From NCBI RefSeq assembly GCF_900167005.1, contig NZ_FUXW01000003.1:195261-259260 (forward strand): a DNA stretch of 64,000 nt, in the 5' to 3' direction. This stretch comes from Butyricicoccus pullicaecorum DSM 23266 (GTDB taxonomy: Bacteria > Bacillota > Clostridia > Oscillospirales > Butyricicoccaceae). The notes below the pieces were generated by a model. It worked only from the letters and a program-made list of their open reading frames with translations. It searched no databases and was not told where the DNA came from. Position numbers and translations under genes: made by a program. Positions 13,267 to 22,308 of this stretch are shown here, piece after piece. How positions within the stretch are numbered: the stretch's first letter is position 1; each line of letters starts with the position of its first letter.

Positions 13267-15106
13267 ATGAAACCATTTCGCAAAAATCTCGCCCGTGTGT
13301 GTGAGTACGATCGCACCGTACGAAACGGTGCAATCGCATTCGAAAATCACAATTTTCTGCACAAAAATCAATCCGAACAACATCCAGACTTTGGGTCGTT
13401 GCTACTTCAGCAAGGGCTCGATTCTGGCATGTACTTCGGTCAAGCCCCTACTCGTTCCGCTCCTTATTTCATTGGTATGCCTGAAGGCTCCGATGGCAAT
13501 ATCATTGTCGTTGGCGGCAACGGCAGCGGCAAGAGCCGCTACATCGCAATGCCCACGCTCTCCACATGGCACGGTGCGATCTGTGCGACCGACATCAAAG
13601 GTGAGCTTTCCAATCACTATGCGCAGCTCTTTCGGTAAGGTTGTGTAACTCGGCCGCATATTATCTTCGATCCCACAGAGCCAGGCAGTCCCAGTTACGA
13701 CCCGTTCTGGTGGCTCCTGTCGGACGATGAGAGCAATCTCCTCAGCAACATCTGGGACATCGTGCGCTCCATCATTCCGCTGTCACCCGAAGATAAACAG
13801 CCCTTTTGGGTGGAGACCGAACAGGGAGTATTCGCAGCGGCACTTTTGTATTACTTCCAGTGCGGCTTGAGCTTCAGCGAATCGGTATCGATGATCGTTT
13901 CCGAATCAATTTCTGCCCTCACATCCACGCTGCGTGCAAGCTCTGATATACGCATTCGGGCTCTGCTCGGCGAGATTTCGGAAATGAAAGCCGAAACCGT
14001 GGCTGCCGTCGATCGTGGCCTTCGCAACCATCTGATACTTTTCGCGATTGATCCGCAAATTTCTCACGCGCTTCGCGGCAAACGCGAATCTGCCCCCTGC
14101 TTTACTTGGGAGGATCTGCAAAAATATCAGATTTTTCTGCGAATCCCTGCGCACAAGGTAGAACAATGGAGCGGAGCGATCAACCTCATGTACGCGCAGT
14201 TTTTCCGTTATCTCGAACGCCGTCCCGAACGCTACACCCCTGAATCCGCTGCACATCCACAGCTTTTGCTGCTCATGGATGAGTTTGCACGATTTGGCAA
14301 GCTCGACAACATGACCGCTGCATTGTCTACCCTCCGCAGCAAGAAGGTTAATATCTGTCTTTTCGTACAGAGCATACAAATTCTACGGCTCGGAAGATCG
14401 CCGCATCATCTTCGATAATTGCCAGTATCAGGCCATCCTGCGTGCCAATGATCCCGAAACTCAAGAGTGCCTAAGCAAGCTCATCGGTACCACGATCCAA
14501 CGGCAGCATGGCATCAGCAAACAACTCGACCGGGATATGAGTAAATCCGGCTTCGGTCTGCAGATCAGCGAGACCCGCGACTGGGTTATCCATCCGCACG
14601 AGCTTGGGGCATTGCACGATGTGCTTCTGCTCACGCCCAGCGGATTCTTCGAGGTCGAGAAAAGCAGCTCTCCGATCGGCAGCTACAAGGATATCCTGAC
14701 GAAAATCGTACACGACGAGCCGGATAACGTCGCTCTCGAAAAGTTGATTTTACACCACAACACACAAATCCCCAAACAAGAAAATGAGGAATGCGTCATG
14801 TCGACTATGGAAGAACGTCAAAAAAATGCAAGCGAACGCGCGAAGCAGTTCGAACAGCAGCAACGCAAAACACAGCGTCAGACAAAAGCAGCGCAAAAAA
14901 AGAAGGACGAGCGGCGCAAGTTTATCGTCGGCGAGCTGGTCATTCAGTACTTCCCCAAGCTCCTTGAAATCGATCCCGGTACGACCCAGGAGGAGACCCA
15001 GAAACGCTTCCAAAACTTCGCTGTATTCTTAGAAGTACTGTCCAACTTTCCGTATCTGCACGAGCTCCAGGAGCGAGCTGTACAGCTCGTAACAACCAAT
15101 GTGTAA
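13267..15106 (+). pseudogene. VirD4/TraG-type conjugative coupling ATPase, broken twice
   Basis: Together the pieces encode a type IV coupling protein that would link a relaxosome to a secretion channel. Piece 1 starts at ATG 13267 (AAGGAG upstream) and has Walker A VVGGNGSGKSR; it ends at an in-frame TAA (13636-13638). The same frame continues to 14418 with the family segment FDPTEPGSPSYDPFWWL and Walker B LLLMDEFARFGKLD. Near 14367-14378 a +1 shift moves the reading to the frame ending at 15106 (SAYKFYGSEDRRIIFDNCQYQ...ANDPETQ). The C-terminus (about 100 residues) is lysine- and glutamine-rich. No N-terminal membrane segments are seen. One nonsense and one frameshift change make it non-functional unless these are sequencing errors. 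Confidence 0.85.
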
Positions 15107-15129
15107 GTGGACACAAAGAGGGAAACATC

Positions 15130-15900
15130 ATGGCGAATTACCATCTTGAAGTACAGGCAATCAGCCGCGGCCAAGGGCGATCACTCACCCGACTCGTGAA
15201 CTACATCAGCGGCGAACGGCTTTCTGATTGTTACAACCGGAGAATCTATTATAACCGCAGAGACGACGTGCTCGAATGCCGGATTTTCCAGCCGCAGCAT
15301 GCACCTTCCGAGTTTTATGAGCTTCAATCACTCTGCAATGCCATCGAAACTGCCGAACGACGCTGCGATGCCAGAACTGCGCGGGAGTTCAAAGCCTCTC
15401 TACCGAACGAACTCCCTTTTGCGGAACTGCAAAATATTGTCGCTACATATATCACAGACAATTTCATAAAATACTGTTTATGCGCTATCTCCGCAATTCA
15501 CGGGGGCCGAAATCCATCGGACCCTTCCAAAAACAACCCACACGTACATATCATCGTTCCAACACGCGCTGTCGAGCCCAGCGGTTTCAGCGAAAAAAAG
15601 GATCGCGAACACGACAAGCGCCCGTATATCCAGCACTGGCGCGAGCAATGGGCCAACGTACAAAACGAAGCCTATGCACGCTGCGGCCTAGATATCCGGG
15701 TCAGTCACGAAAGCTTGGAGGTGCAGGGTATCAATCGCGTGCCTACCATTCACCTCAGCCGTATCGACTGGCGAAAAGAACAGCGAGGCGAACGCACACC
15801 CGCTGGAGATCGAAAACGTGCCATCGAACGAGAAAATAAGATGCGCGAACTCTGCCAAAAACCTCATCTGCCCTATTACGACCTCGATTACACACGTTAA
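15130..15900 (+). CDS. MobA/MobL-family relaxase (MOBQ type)
   Basis: A 256-residue relaxase that would nick the element's transfer origin. It opens with the family's YHLEVQAISRGQGRSLTRLVNYISGE and carries the metal-binding histidine motif NPHVHIIVPTR. Only the relaxase domain is present; the helicase or primase tail of longer MobA proteins is absent, as is common on small mobilisable elements. AGAGGGA precedes the ATG, 24 bases after the coupling-protein remains. Together with the xis-like and int genes this marks an integrative mobilisable element that depends on another conjugation system. No oriT was identified with confidence. Confidence 0.85.
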   Translation: MANYHLEVQAISRGQGRSLTRLVNYISGERLSDCYNRRIYYNRRDDVLECRIFQPQHAPSEFYELQSLCNAIETAERRCDARTAREFKASLPNELPFAELQNIVATYITDNFIKYCLCAISAIHGGRNPSDPSKNNPHVHIIVPTRAVEPSGFSEKKDREHDKRPYIQHWREQWANVQNEAYARCGLDIRVSHESLEVQGINRVPTIHLSRIDWRKEQRGERTPAGDRKRAIERENKMRELCQKPHLPYYDLDYTR

Positions 15901-15923
15901 ATTCACAAGAAAGGTTGAACACC

Positions 15924-16217
15924 ATGAAAATTGTCGCAGACGTACCCGAATGCATTGCCAACCAGCTCGACGAGCTCACCGCGCTCTGTAATCGCTATCC
16001 CCAGAAAGTTCCCCTTGGCGAAGTTGCAAAACTTCTCGGCATTGACCGCGCCTCTCTTGAGGCCATGGTCATGGCACAGCGTTGTCCGTTCGGAATGGGC
16101 TGGCTACGTGAGACCGCAACCAATCGAACCTTTTTCATATCGACCGTCAAGCTGTACACTTGGTACACCGAATTCGTCATCAAGGCGATGCGGGAAGATC
16201 CCAAACTAATCCAATAA
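15924..16217 (+). CDS. Small HTH/excisionase-like protein
   Basis: A 97-residue protein with a predicted winged or plain HTH in its middle (VPLGEVAKLLGIDRASLEAMVMA) followed by RCPFGMGWLRE and a short helical tail. Size and location just before the integrase are those of recombination directionality factors or of DNA-binding partners of Tn916-type integrases. The ATG at 15924 is used; the upstream TTG at 15915 lies too near the AGAAAGG ribosome site. I do not recognise a named family, so the role is inferred from context. Confidence 0.65.
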   Translation: MKIVADVPECIANQLDELTALCNRYPQKVPLGEVAKLLGIDRASLEAMVMAQRCPFGMGWLRETATNRTFFISTVKLYTWYTEFVIKAMREDPKLIQ

Positions 16218-16249
16218 TTGCAAAATTACATGATCACACAGTAGAGAAG

Positions 16250-16280
16250 CCGCTCCATCCATATTTGGAGGAGCGGTTTT
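16250..16280 (+). terminator. Terminator between the xis-like gene and int
   Basis: Stem CCGCTCC / GGAGCGG, with an inner TCC/GGA pairing in the loop, then TTTT. Confidence 0.75.
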
Positions 16281-16321
16281 CTTGACCCCAAATTCATCAA
16301 ATTAGAAAGGAAACCTCATAT

Positions 16322-17437
16322 ATGCCCAGAAAAAAGTCAACGAAACGAGCCGACGGCAGCTACGAGTACAAGGCAACGATCGGCAAAGATCTGCACGGCA
16401 AAGCAATACGTAAATCATTTTATTCCAGCAAGAGTCTGGCACACGCAAAAGCCAAGGCACAAGAATACATCATCGCCTCTCAGGTATCAGCTCTGACCGG
16501 TCAATCCGTATCCGGTGCAGGACAGCATGACACCTCCTTTTCACATTGGGCAATGCAGTGGCTGGAGACCTATAAACACTCGTCCGTCACGCAGAATACC
16601 TACCACTCGTCCTATTATCTCCCTATTACGCGCTATCTAATTCCCTTTTTCGGCGATGCCGATTTGGCCGCGATTCAACCGATTGACGTACAGCGCTTTT
16701 TCAACCAGCATCGCAATCTGTCTTTGTCATATCTCAAAAAGATCAAGATGTGCCTGTCCGCTGTTTTTGATTGCGCCTGTGAGAACGGAATTGCCTGCCG
16801 CAATCCTGCCAAGCATATCCGGCTTACAAGCACAGCGCAAAAACAAACCAAGCGTGTTTATACCGACCAGCAAATCGCGACTGTAAAATACTGCGCCCGC
16901 ATGGACTTCCCTGCTGCATACATCCTGCTCGAACTTGGTCTGCGTCGCGGCGAACTCTGTGGACTTAAATGGTCTGACATCGATCGCAAAGCACGCACCA
17001 TTCGGATCGACCGATCAATTCGCGTTACATCCGGCGTGGTCTCCATCACTGAGCCCAAACATGGCTCACATCGTGTATTGCCGCTCTCCGATGAGTGTCT
17101 TGAGGTATTTTCTTCCATTCCCCGGCATGGCGCGTACATCTTCCCCAACGCGGTTGGAAAGCCTTGGGATCCAAATGGTTTCGCCAGAGCCTTTACCAAA
17201 TTCATGGATACCCTCCCCTCTCAGATTCCGCGCCTGTCCCCACATGAATTGCGGCATACCTGTGGCACGGCATTGCGCCGGCGTGGTGTGGATATCTACA
17301 CCATCCAGCAGTACCTCGGGCACCGCGACATTGAAGTCACTGCAAACACCTATGTACATAGCGAGGTGGAAGCACTGCGATCTGCGTTGTCTGGTTCCAG
17401 CAATACCACGACAAATTCACGACAAAGTGCACCGTAA
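16322..17437 (+). CDS. int: Tyrosine recombinase / integrase of the element
   Basis: A 371-residue phage/Tn916-type integrase. An N-terminal AP2-like arm-binding region (about 1-50) precedes the SAM-like core-binding domain (about 70-165) and the catalytic domain. Catalytic residues are visible: Arg in LELGLRRGELCGLKWSD, the HELRH box in LSPHELRHTCGTALRRRG, GHRDIEVTANTYVH with the nucleophilic Tyr near the C-terminus. AGAAAGGA precedes the ATG. It is transcribed toward the tRNA fragment 140 bases downstream, the usual int-att arrangement. The gene looks intact, so excision may still be possible. Confidence 0.95.
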   Translation: MPRKKSTKRADGSYEYKATIGKDLHGKAIRKSFYSSKSLAHAKAKAQEYIIASQVSALTGQSVSGAGQHDTSFSHWAMQWLETYKHSSVTQNTYHSSYYLPITRYLIPFFGDADLAAIQPIDVQRFFNQHRNLSLSYLKKIKMCLSAVFDCACENGIACRNPAKHIRLTSTAQKQTKRVYTDQQIATVKYCARMDFPAAYILLELGLRRGELCGLKWSDIDRKARTIRIDRSIRVTSGVVSITEPKHGSHRVLPLSDECLEVFSSIPRHGAYIFPNAVGKPWDPNGFARAFTKFMDTLPSQIPRLSPHELRHTCGTALRRRGVDIYTIQQYLGHRDIEVTANTYVHSEVEALRSALSGSSNTTTNSRQSAP

Positions 17438-17575
17438 ACCGCTCTGAAACGCCCGATTTCTCAGCTCTGTTCTGTAAAGTCCTCTATCAAATTTCGCAAC
17501 TTTTACATCAAATCAAGCTACTATTACATATAACACCCTCTCTTTTTCATATCATTTTATATCCAAAACCCATTT

Positions 17576-17622
17576 CCTTCCGGTTCTGAATGTTGGGGGT
17601 TCGAGTCCCTTCGGGCGTGCCA
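17576..17622 (+). other. attR: 3' half of a tRNA-Arg(CCG) gene at the element boundary
   Basis: The bases fit a tRNA 3' half: anticodon loop TTCCGGT (anticodon CCG, 17580-17582), anticodon stem strand TCTGA, variable ATGTT, T arm GGGGG TTCGAGT CCCTT, acceptor strand CGGGCGT, discriminator G and CCA at 17620-17622. The 5' side does not pair, so only a half is present, starting at the anticodon loop where tyrosine integrases commonly cross over. This is expected of the att copy on the int side of an inserted element. No intact tRNA gene is seen from 1 to 17575. Confidence 0.75.
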
Positions 17623-17623
17623 A

Positions 17624-17667
17624 AAAGTCCTTGATCTCATCTTTACGATGATTTCAAGGACTTTTTT
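17624..17667 (+). terminator. Terminator of the disrupted tRNA gene
   Basis: Stem AAAGTCCTTGA / TCAAGGACTTT with a 19-base loop and a TTTTTT tail immediately after the tRNA CCA. It is the original chromosomal terminator, now separated from the tRNA 5' part. Confidence 0.8.
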
Positions 17668-17699
17668 ATTTATAAAATTTCTCTTTCCCATGAAAAACG

Positions 17700-17733
17700 A
17701 AAGGCACCCCGACCACACGGCCGGGATGCCTTT
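17700..17733 (-). terminator. Terminator of the Gld-like ABC operon
   Basis: Minus-strand stem AAAGGCA + CGGG pairing with CCCG + TGCCTTT, one internal mismatch, followed by CGTTTTTC. Confidence 0.8.
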
Positions 17734-17761
17734 CTTCAGAAAAGGGATTGTTTTATTCTTT

Positions 17762-18748
17762 TTATGCACTGAGGTCTACCGAACGCAGTGTATCCACGCC
17801 CTCGGCTTCCAGTACCAGCACGATACCGTTATCGTCCAGCATCGCATAGTATCCGCCGTTGCCATCGGAAGCACCAATAGTGATGGTATAAGATGCGGTA
17901 CCGTCCTCAGTCGTATAGCTGACCTTAAGGGTCTGCGGTGCATCCAGACCATACGTCTGCTTGCGTGCGGTATCGGTCACACCATAGTCGGCACACGACA
18001 GAACGTACAGATTACGCACAACATTGAGGAACGTATCCATTGTGCTATCCTGTTCAATCGTGCGCGTGCCCGATGCGTCGGTGATCTGCCACTTGGCGAC
18101 TTCCTCTTCTTCGGTCTCGTCCTCGCTGTCAGACGCCTCGCTCGCCTCACTCTCGTCGGCAGAAGCAGTCTCCTCTTCGAGCACACGGGTCACCGTGGTA
18201 TCTCCCCAAACGATTTCGGTCAGGGAATCCTCGGTTGCATACGGAATGTTCTCGTATTCAATCCAACCATTCAAGCCCTGATCAAGACCCTCAGGCAGGT
18301 AAGCCGTCGTTGCATAGACCGTATCGTTTGCCTTCAAATAGGTCACGCTATCCTGCACACTAGCGGTCACAGTCACGGTCTGGCTGCCGTCGGACAACTC
18401 CATCGTATAGTCCGGGGCATCCAGTCCGTAATCAGCATCGGCGTCCGGATTGTCCAGCTTGCGGTCGGCCGTGATCTCTTCGATCTCGTCGACAAACTCC
18501 TGCACCGCCGTGCTATCGATCGGACAAGCCGCGTCATCGGCATAACTCCACGCATCGTCGGTCTTGGTCAGATGCCATGTACCCTCTGTGTTGGTGTAAG
18601 TCAGATCGGTGACATCCAGATCGGTCAGTTCCTCGATTGCGACCGTCTCTTCTTCCTCGGTTTGCTGTCCTGCCAGTGCAATATACGCGCCGCCCAGCAC
18701 GATAAACGCCGCGGCTGCGATACAAAGATTTCTCGTCTGCTTTTTCAT
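17762..18748 (-). CDS. DUF4340-containing lipoprotein-like/membrane-anchored protein
   Basis: A 328-residue protein with an N-terminal signal anchor (KKQTRNLCIAAAAFIVLGGAYIALA) and an extracytoplasmic region of DUF4340 type, including the repeated patterns YGLDAPDYTMELSDG and YGLDAPQTLKVSYTTEDG. A low-complexity acidic, Ser/Glu-rich linker lies near residue 225. The ATG at 18748 overlaps the stop of the GldG-like gene (ATGA); the longer frame to 18832 is rejected. It is the last gene of a four-gene ABC operon. DUF4340 proteins commonly follow GldG-type subunits, but their task is not known. Confidence 0.85.
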   Translation of the reverse strand: MKKQTRNLCIAAAAFIVLGGAYIALAGQQTEEEETVAIEELTDLDVTDLTYTNTEGTWHLTKTDDAWSYADDAACPIDSTAVQEFVDEIEEITADRKLDNPDADADYGLDAPDYTMELSDGSQTVTVTASVQDSVTYLKANDTVYATTAYLPEGLDQGLNGWIEYENIPYATEDSLTEIVWGDTTVTRVLEEETASADESEASEASDSEDETEEEEVAKWQITDASGTRTIEQDSTMDTFLNVVRNLYVLSCADYGVTDTARKQTYGLDAPQTLKVSYTTEDGTASYTITIGASDGNGGYYAMLDDNGIVLVLEAEGVDTLRSVDLSA

Positions 18749-20307
18749 ACCCGTCTCCTTCTGCGCAGCCAGTGTGCCAGTCCGACACCGAGCACGCCGA
18801 GCGGGATGATGGCAATGAACAGCATCCCCCATGCACCTGCGCCGGTAATGAGGTTATACGAGGTCGAAAGCGACTTGGCCGGAATGGAAATGTTGCTGAC
18901 ATCGTCAAAGTTTGCTGTCACAGCGTTCATAAACAGATCCTGATTGCTCAGGTTGCTGAACTGACCGATGATGCTGTCGTCGATCAGGCTGGCCGGCAAA
19001 ACGCACATGGTCGCGGTCAGGGTCTCCGCCTCTTCTGTGGTTTCTTCGGTCGTCTCATCGGTCGAAGTCTCATCGGTAGTTTCCGTGGTTTCTCCACTCT
19101 CCGCTGTTACCTCCTGCTGTGCAATCGCACCCAGCAGATACTGTCCCTGGGTCTGACCTTCGTTGGTCACCAGGTAACCATTCGTGCTGGTCTGCATCAC
19201 CGTGCTGAGCGTCACATTCTCGACGGTCGGGTCGGTCTCAAGCATACCTACCGCATTATACAGCAGAATCAGAGAGTCGCTTGTCATATCGGCTGTGATC
19301 GACGTACCGGTATAGATCTCCGGGAAGATGTCATAGCCGTTGCTGTAATAGCGCTCGGCATCGGCAATATAGCCGTTCTGGCGCTGCATACCGTAGGCTG
19401 CAAGCAGTGCATTGAGGTTGGGCTGGTCATTCTCGGTCTGTGCGAGCAGGATGATGACGTTTCCTCCCTTGGCCATATAGTCCTTGATAGCCTGGGTTTC
19501 GGTTGCATCCAAATCCTTCTGCGGTGCATTGATCACCAGCAGATCGCAGTCTTCCGGAATGCCGCCATCTACGACCAGATTCACCGTGTCAGTGCTCAGA
19601 TTTGCCTTATCAATGGCATCCTGAATACTCGAGCCCAGCGACTGTTCACCGTGTCCCTCGGTGGTATAGATGACATGATCGGTCGGCGCGGATACGCTGA
19701 CGATAGCTGCGGTCAGCTGACCTTCGCCGTCGAACGAATCCTCGACCGCTTCATAGCTGTACATGGAATAGGTGTGTGTGATAATCTCGCTGAACAGGAT
19801 ATTGCGGCTCTCGCCGGTCGCCTCACACGAGACAACGACTGTGCCATCCTCGGCACCCAATTCCTGCGCCTCTGCCGGATGCAGTACCGGGTCGACTGTC
19901 TCAACCGAAATATGGCTGGACAGCGATGCGTACTCGTCTACCAGACGCTGAATACGGGTATCCAGCGAGTCTGGCTGAGAGACGATGGTCAGGGTGACAT
20001 CCTCGCTCAGTTCCTCCATCGCCGTTTTTGTCGTGTCACCGATCTCAAACAGGCTGTTGCTGGTCAAATCCAGCATGCGGGTACTGGTCGGCAGCAGTCC
20101 CACCAGCATATTGACAACAATCAGGATGGCCAGCACGATGGCGGTCATACCTGCACTGTACGAACCATGCCGGAAACCGGCTGCGTGCAGCGACTGCTTA
20201 ATGGCAGCACCTGACGGACGCGGCAGAGACAGATGAATGCGTCTGTCCTGCGGTTTGGTCTGCGGCTCGGTCTGGCCTGCCTCATTCTGTTTCTTTCTCC
20301 CGAACAT
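18745..20307 (-). CDS. GldG-like ABC system substrate-interacting subunit
   Basis: A 520-residue membrane protein. An arginine-rich cytoplasmic N-terminus (1-50) is followed by one membrane helix (about 53-75), a large external GldG/IFT52-like region (LTIVSQPDSLDTRIQRLVDEYASLS..., YTTEGHGEQSL..., DLLVINAPQKDLDATETQAIKDYMAKGGNVIILL) with a Thr/Glu-rich linker near 415-440, and a second helix close to the C-terminus (GMLFIAIIPLGVLGVGLAHWL) ending in a run of Arg. This is the GldG layout. The stop overlaps the next gene by 4 bases. In non-gliding Clostridia the family's role is not known; export or envelope work is inferred. Confidence 0.85.
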   Translation of the reverse strand: MFGRKKQNEAGQTEPQTKPQDRRIHLSLPRPSGAAIKQSLHAAGFRHGSYSAGMTAIVLAILIVVNMLVGLLPTSTRMLDLTSNSLFEIGDTTKTAMEELSEDVTLTIVSQPDSLDTRIQRLVDEYASLSSHISVETVDPVLHPAEAQELGAEDGTVVVSCEATGESRNILFSEIITHTYSMYSYEAVEDSFDGEGQLTAAIVSVSAPTDHVIYTTEGHGEQSLGSSIQDAIDKANLSTDTVNLVVDGGIPEDCDLLVINAPQKDLDATETQAIKDYMAKGGNVIILLAQTENDQPNLNALLAAYGMQRQNGYIADAERYYSNGYDIFPEIYTGTSITADMTSDSLILLYNAVGMLETDPTVENVTLSTVMQTSTNGYLVTNEGQTQGQYLLGAIAQQEVTAESGETTETTDETSTDETTEETTEEAETLTATMCVLPASLIDDSIIGQFSNLSNQDLFMNAVTANFDDVSNISIPAKSLSTSYNLITGAGAWGMLFIAIIPLGVLGVGLAHWLRRRRRV

Positions 20308-20308
20308 G

Positions 20309-21175
20309 TTATGCCCACCTCCGCTTCTGTAACGACTGCACGGTCAGGAAAACGCCAAAGAACGCCAGGCTGAGATAGCGTACAACCGCGGTCAAATCAA
20401 GCAGGCGGTAGTTTGCCAGCTCGACAAAGCCGGTATAGACGTCAAAGGTGCCCAGCGTCTTGGCCATCAGTCCTTCAAACGTCGTGCTGCTGACCAGATA
20501 TGCGATGATGAGCGCTACGGTCAGGATAACAAACACACCGACCGCAACATAGGGATTGCGTGCAAGCGCGTAGTAGAGAGCGGCAAGCAGGGCGACAATC
20601 ACGATCATGCCGATGAGGTTGCCGCGTGCGCTGGTCGGGAAATACTCAGCCAGTGCATCCCACAGATAGAGCACGAGCAGTACGCCGAAGCTGGCAACTG
20701 CGGCGATGAGCTGGCTCTCGGTGATCGAAGACAGGAACATGCCAATGGCGATGTACGCACAGCCCAGCAGGAAGTACAGGCCGATTGCCGCCCAGTCGCT
20801 TCCAAGACTTGCCGTACCACCGGTCATGATAATCAGCGGGCATAAACAAAACAGCAGACACGGGATGGCGAACACTGCCACCATTGCAAAATACTTGCCC
20901 AAAACGATATCCCAGACCGTAACCGGTGCGGACAGCATGAGCTGTTCGGCATGGCTGTGACGATCTTCCGCAAACGACTTCATGGTGAGAATGGGAACTG
21001 CAACCATGAGCATAAACAGCATATTTCCGATCGTGGCCGAAAAATACGGGTAGCCGTTGACCAGATTCAAAACCATGAAGTAAATGCCTGTCATCGCGGT
21101 CAGTATCGCGATAAACACCGGCCCGAGCATGGTTTGGAAGTACGAGCGTACTTCACGTGAAAAAATGGCTTTCAT
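20309..21175 (-). CDS. ABC-2 type permease (GldF-like)
   Basis: A 288-residue permease with six or so predicted membrane helices (for example FIAILTAMTGIYFMVL, MLFMLMVAVPILTM, FAMVAVFAIPCLLFCLCPLII, FLLGCAYIAIGMFLSS, LIGMIVIVALLAALYYAL, AVGVFVILTVALIIAYLV). The SFAEDRHSHAEQLMLSAPVTVWDIVLGKY loop is typical of ABC-2 permeases of the GldF/NatB kind. Its start overlaps the ATPase stop (ATGA) and its stop is one base from the GldG-like ATG, so the subunits are translated together. Confidence 0.9.
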   Translation of the reverse strand: MKAIFSREVRSYFQTMLGPVFIAILTAMTGIYFMVLNLVNGYPYFSATIGNMLFMLMVAVPILTMKSFAEDRHSHAEQLMLSAPVTVWDIVLGKYFAMVAVFAIPCLLFCLCPLIIMTGGTASLGSDWAAIGLYFLLGCAYIAIGMFLSSITESQLIAAVASFGVLLVLYLWDALAEYFPTSARGNLIGMIVIVALLAALYYALARNPYVAVGVFVILTVALIIAYLVSSTTFEGLMAKTLGTFDVYTGFVELANYRLLDLTAVVRYLSLAFFGVFLTVQSLQKRRWA

Positions 21176-22146
21176 GCGCCCGCCTCCTCTCGCTCAAGAA
21201 CCAGTTCTGCATCGGTATGGTCATCGGTCAGCTCGAGGAAGATTTCCTCAAGCGATGCCTTTTCCCGTTCGAGCTTGAGAATGGGATTCTTAGCCTCGGC
21301 GCACGCATAGAAGAAATCCTCGGTGACGCGGTCATCCACCGCACCGAAGCGCAGTTCGGTTTGACCGGCACGTGCGCCTGCGCTGATCTCAACCGGAATG
21401 CCGGGCAGCATCGTGCTGCACAGTGTGCGCATCTCTTCCGGCGTTGCCCGCACGCTTGCGCACAGTGCACCGCCTGCGTGCAGCTGCGCCTCCAGATTTT
21501 CCGGGGTATCGCTCGCGACCAGCTTGCCGTGAGAGAGAATAAAAATGTAGTCACAGACCGCGCTGACCTCGGACAGAATATGCGAGCTCAGAATCACGAC
21601 ATGCTCTTCGCGCAGCGAGCGGATGAGGTCACGAATCTCGAGAATCTGTCTGGGGTCAAGACCGACGGTCGGCTCATCCAGGATGACAACATCCGGATTG
21701 CCGAGCAAGGTTGCGGCCAGTCCTACACGCTGCCGATAGCCCTTGGACAGCGTGCGAATCAGGTGATCCTGCTCTTCCAGCAGGCCGGTCTTGCTCATCG
21801 CCTGCACCACTTGCTGTAACTGTTCGAGTCTGGGGACTTTCTTGAGCTTTGCCGCAAAAGTCAGATATTCTCGCACAGTCATCTCCGGGTAGAGCGGCGG
21901 CAGCTCGGGCAGATAGCCGATGCGCTGTTTGACCTTTTCCGGCTCCTGCTGCAAGTCCATACCGTCCACGATGACCGTGCCGCTGGTCGGTGCCAGACAG
22001 CCTGTCATAATGTTCATCGTCGTACTTTTTCCTGCGCCATTCGGCCCGAGAAAACCGTAAATCTGCCCTTTCTCTGCCGAAAAGCTCAAGTGGTCGACCG
22101 CCAGATAACCGCCGTATCGCTTGACCAAATCTTGTACTTCAATCAT
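21172..22146 (-). CDS. ABC transporter ATPase (GldA-like)
   Basis: A 324-residue ATPase. Walker A GFLGPNGAGKST, Q-loop in RIGYLPELPPLYPEMTVREYL, signature LSKGYRQRVGLA, Walker B DVVILDEPTVGLDP and the switch His in VILSSHIL are all present. An extra C-terminal domain of about 100 residues resembles the tail seen on GldA/BcrA-type ATPases. GGAGG lies before the ATG at 22146. First gene of the operon; likely powers transport by the permease and GldG-like subunits. Confidence 0.93.
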   Translation of the reverse strand: MIEVQDLVKRYGGYLAVDHLSFSAEKGQIYGFLGPNGAGKSTTMNIMTGCLAPTSGTVIVDGMDLQQEPEKVKQRIGYLPELPPLYPEMTVREYLTFAAKLKKVPRLEQLQQVVQAMSKTGLLEEQDHLIRTLSKGYRQRVGLAATLLGNPDVVILDEPTVGLDPRQILEIRDLIRSLREEHVVILSSHILSEVSAVCDYIFILSHGKLVASDTPENLEAQLHAGGALCASVRATPEEMRTLCSTMLPGIPVEISAGARAGQTELRFGAVDDRVTEDFFYACAEAKNPILKLEREKASLEEIFLELTDDHTDAELVLEREEAGA

Positions 22147-22272
22147 TTTGGGGTTCCTCCCTCCGTAGTCCTTATGGCTATCTTATCGTTCAATTGAGGA
22201 GATTGGATGACCGCTCTATGTACAATCCGGGTAGATTGTGTGTACATTATAAGGCGTTTCGGCAACAAAAAA

Positions 22273-22296
22273 GGAACTCCACAAAAGTGGAGTTCC
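22273..22296 (-). terminator. Terminator of the alanine symporter gene
   Basis: Stem GGAACTCCAC / GTGGAGTTCC with a 4-base loop; on the minus strand it is followed by TTTTTTG. Confidence 0.92.
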
Positions 22297-22308
22297 GGTA
22301 CTATGCAT

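Noticed and set aside
17557-17769. 70-codon minus-strand ORF ending in WHARRDSNPQHSEPEG
   Set aside because: It is the reverse reading of the tRNA-Arg 3' half and the terminator; a common false gene next to tRNA genes.
18772-20214. Long plus-strand ORF opposite the GldG-like gene
   Set aside because: A GC-bias shadow; the minus-strand frame has a coherent membrane-protein layout and operon overlaps.
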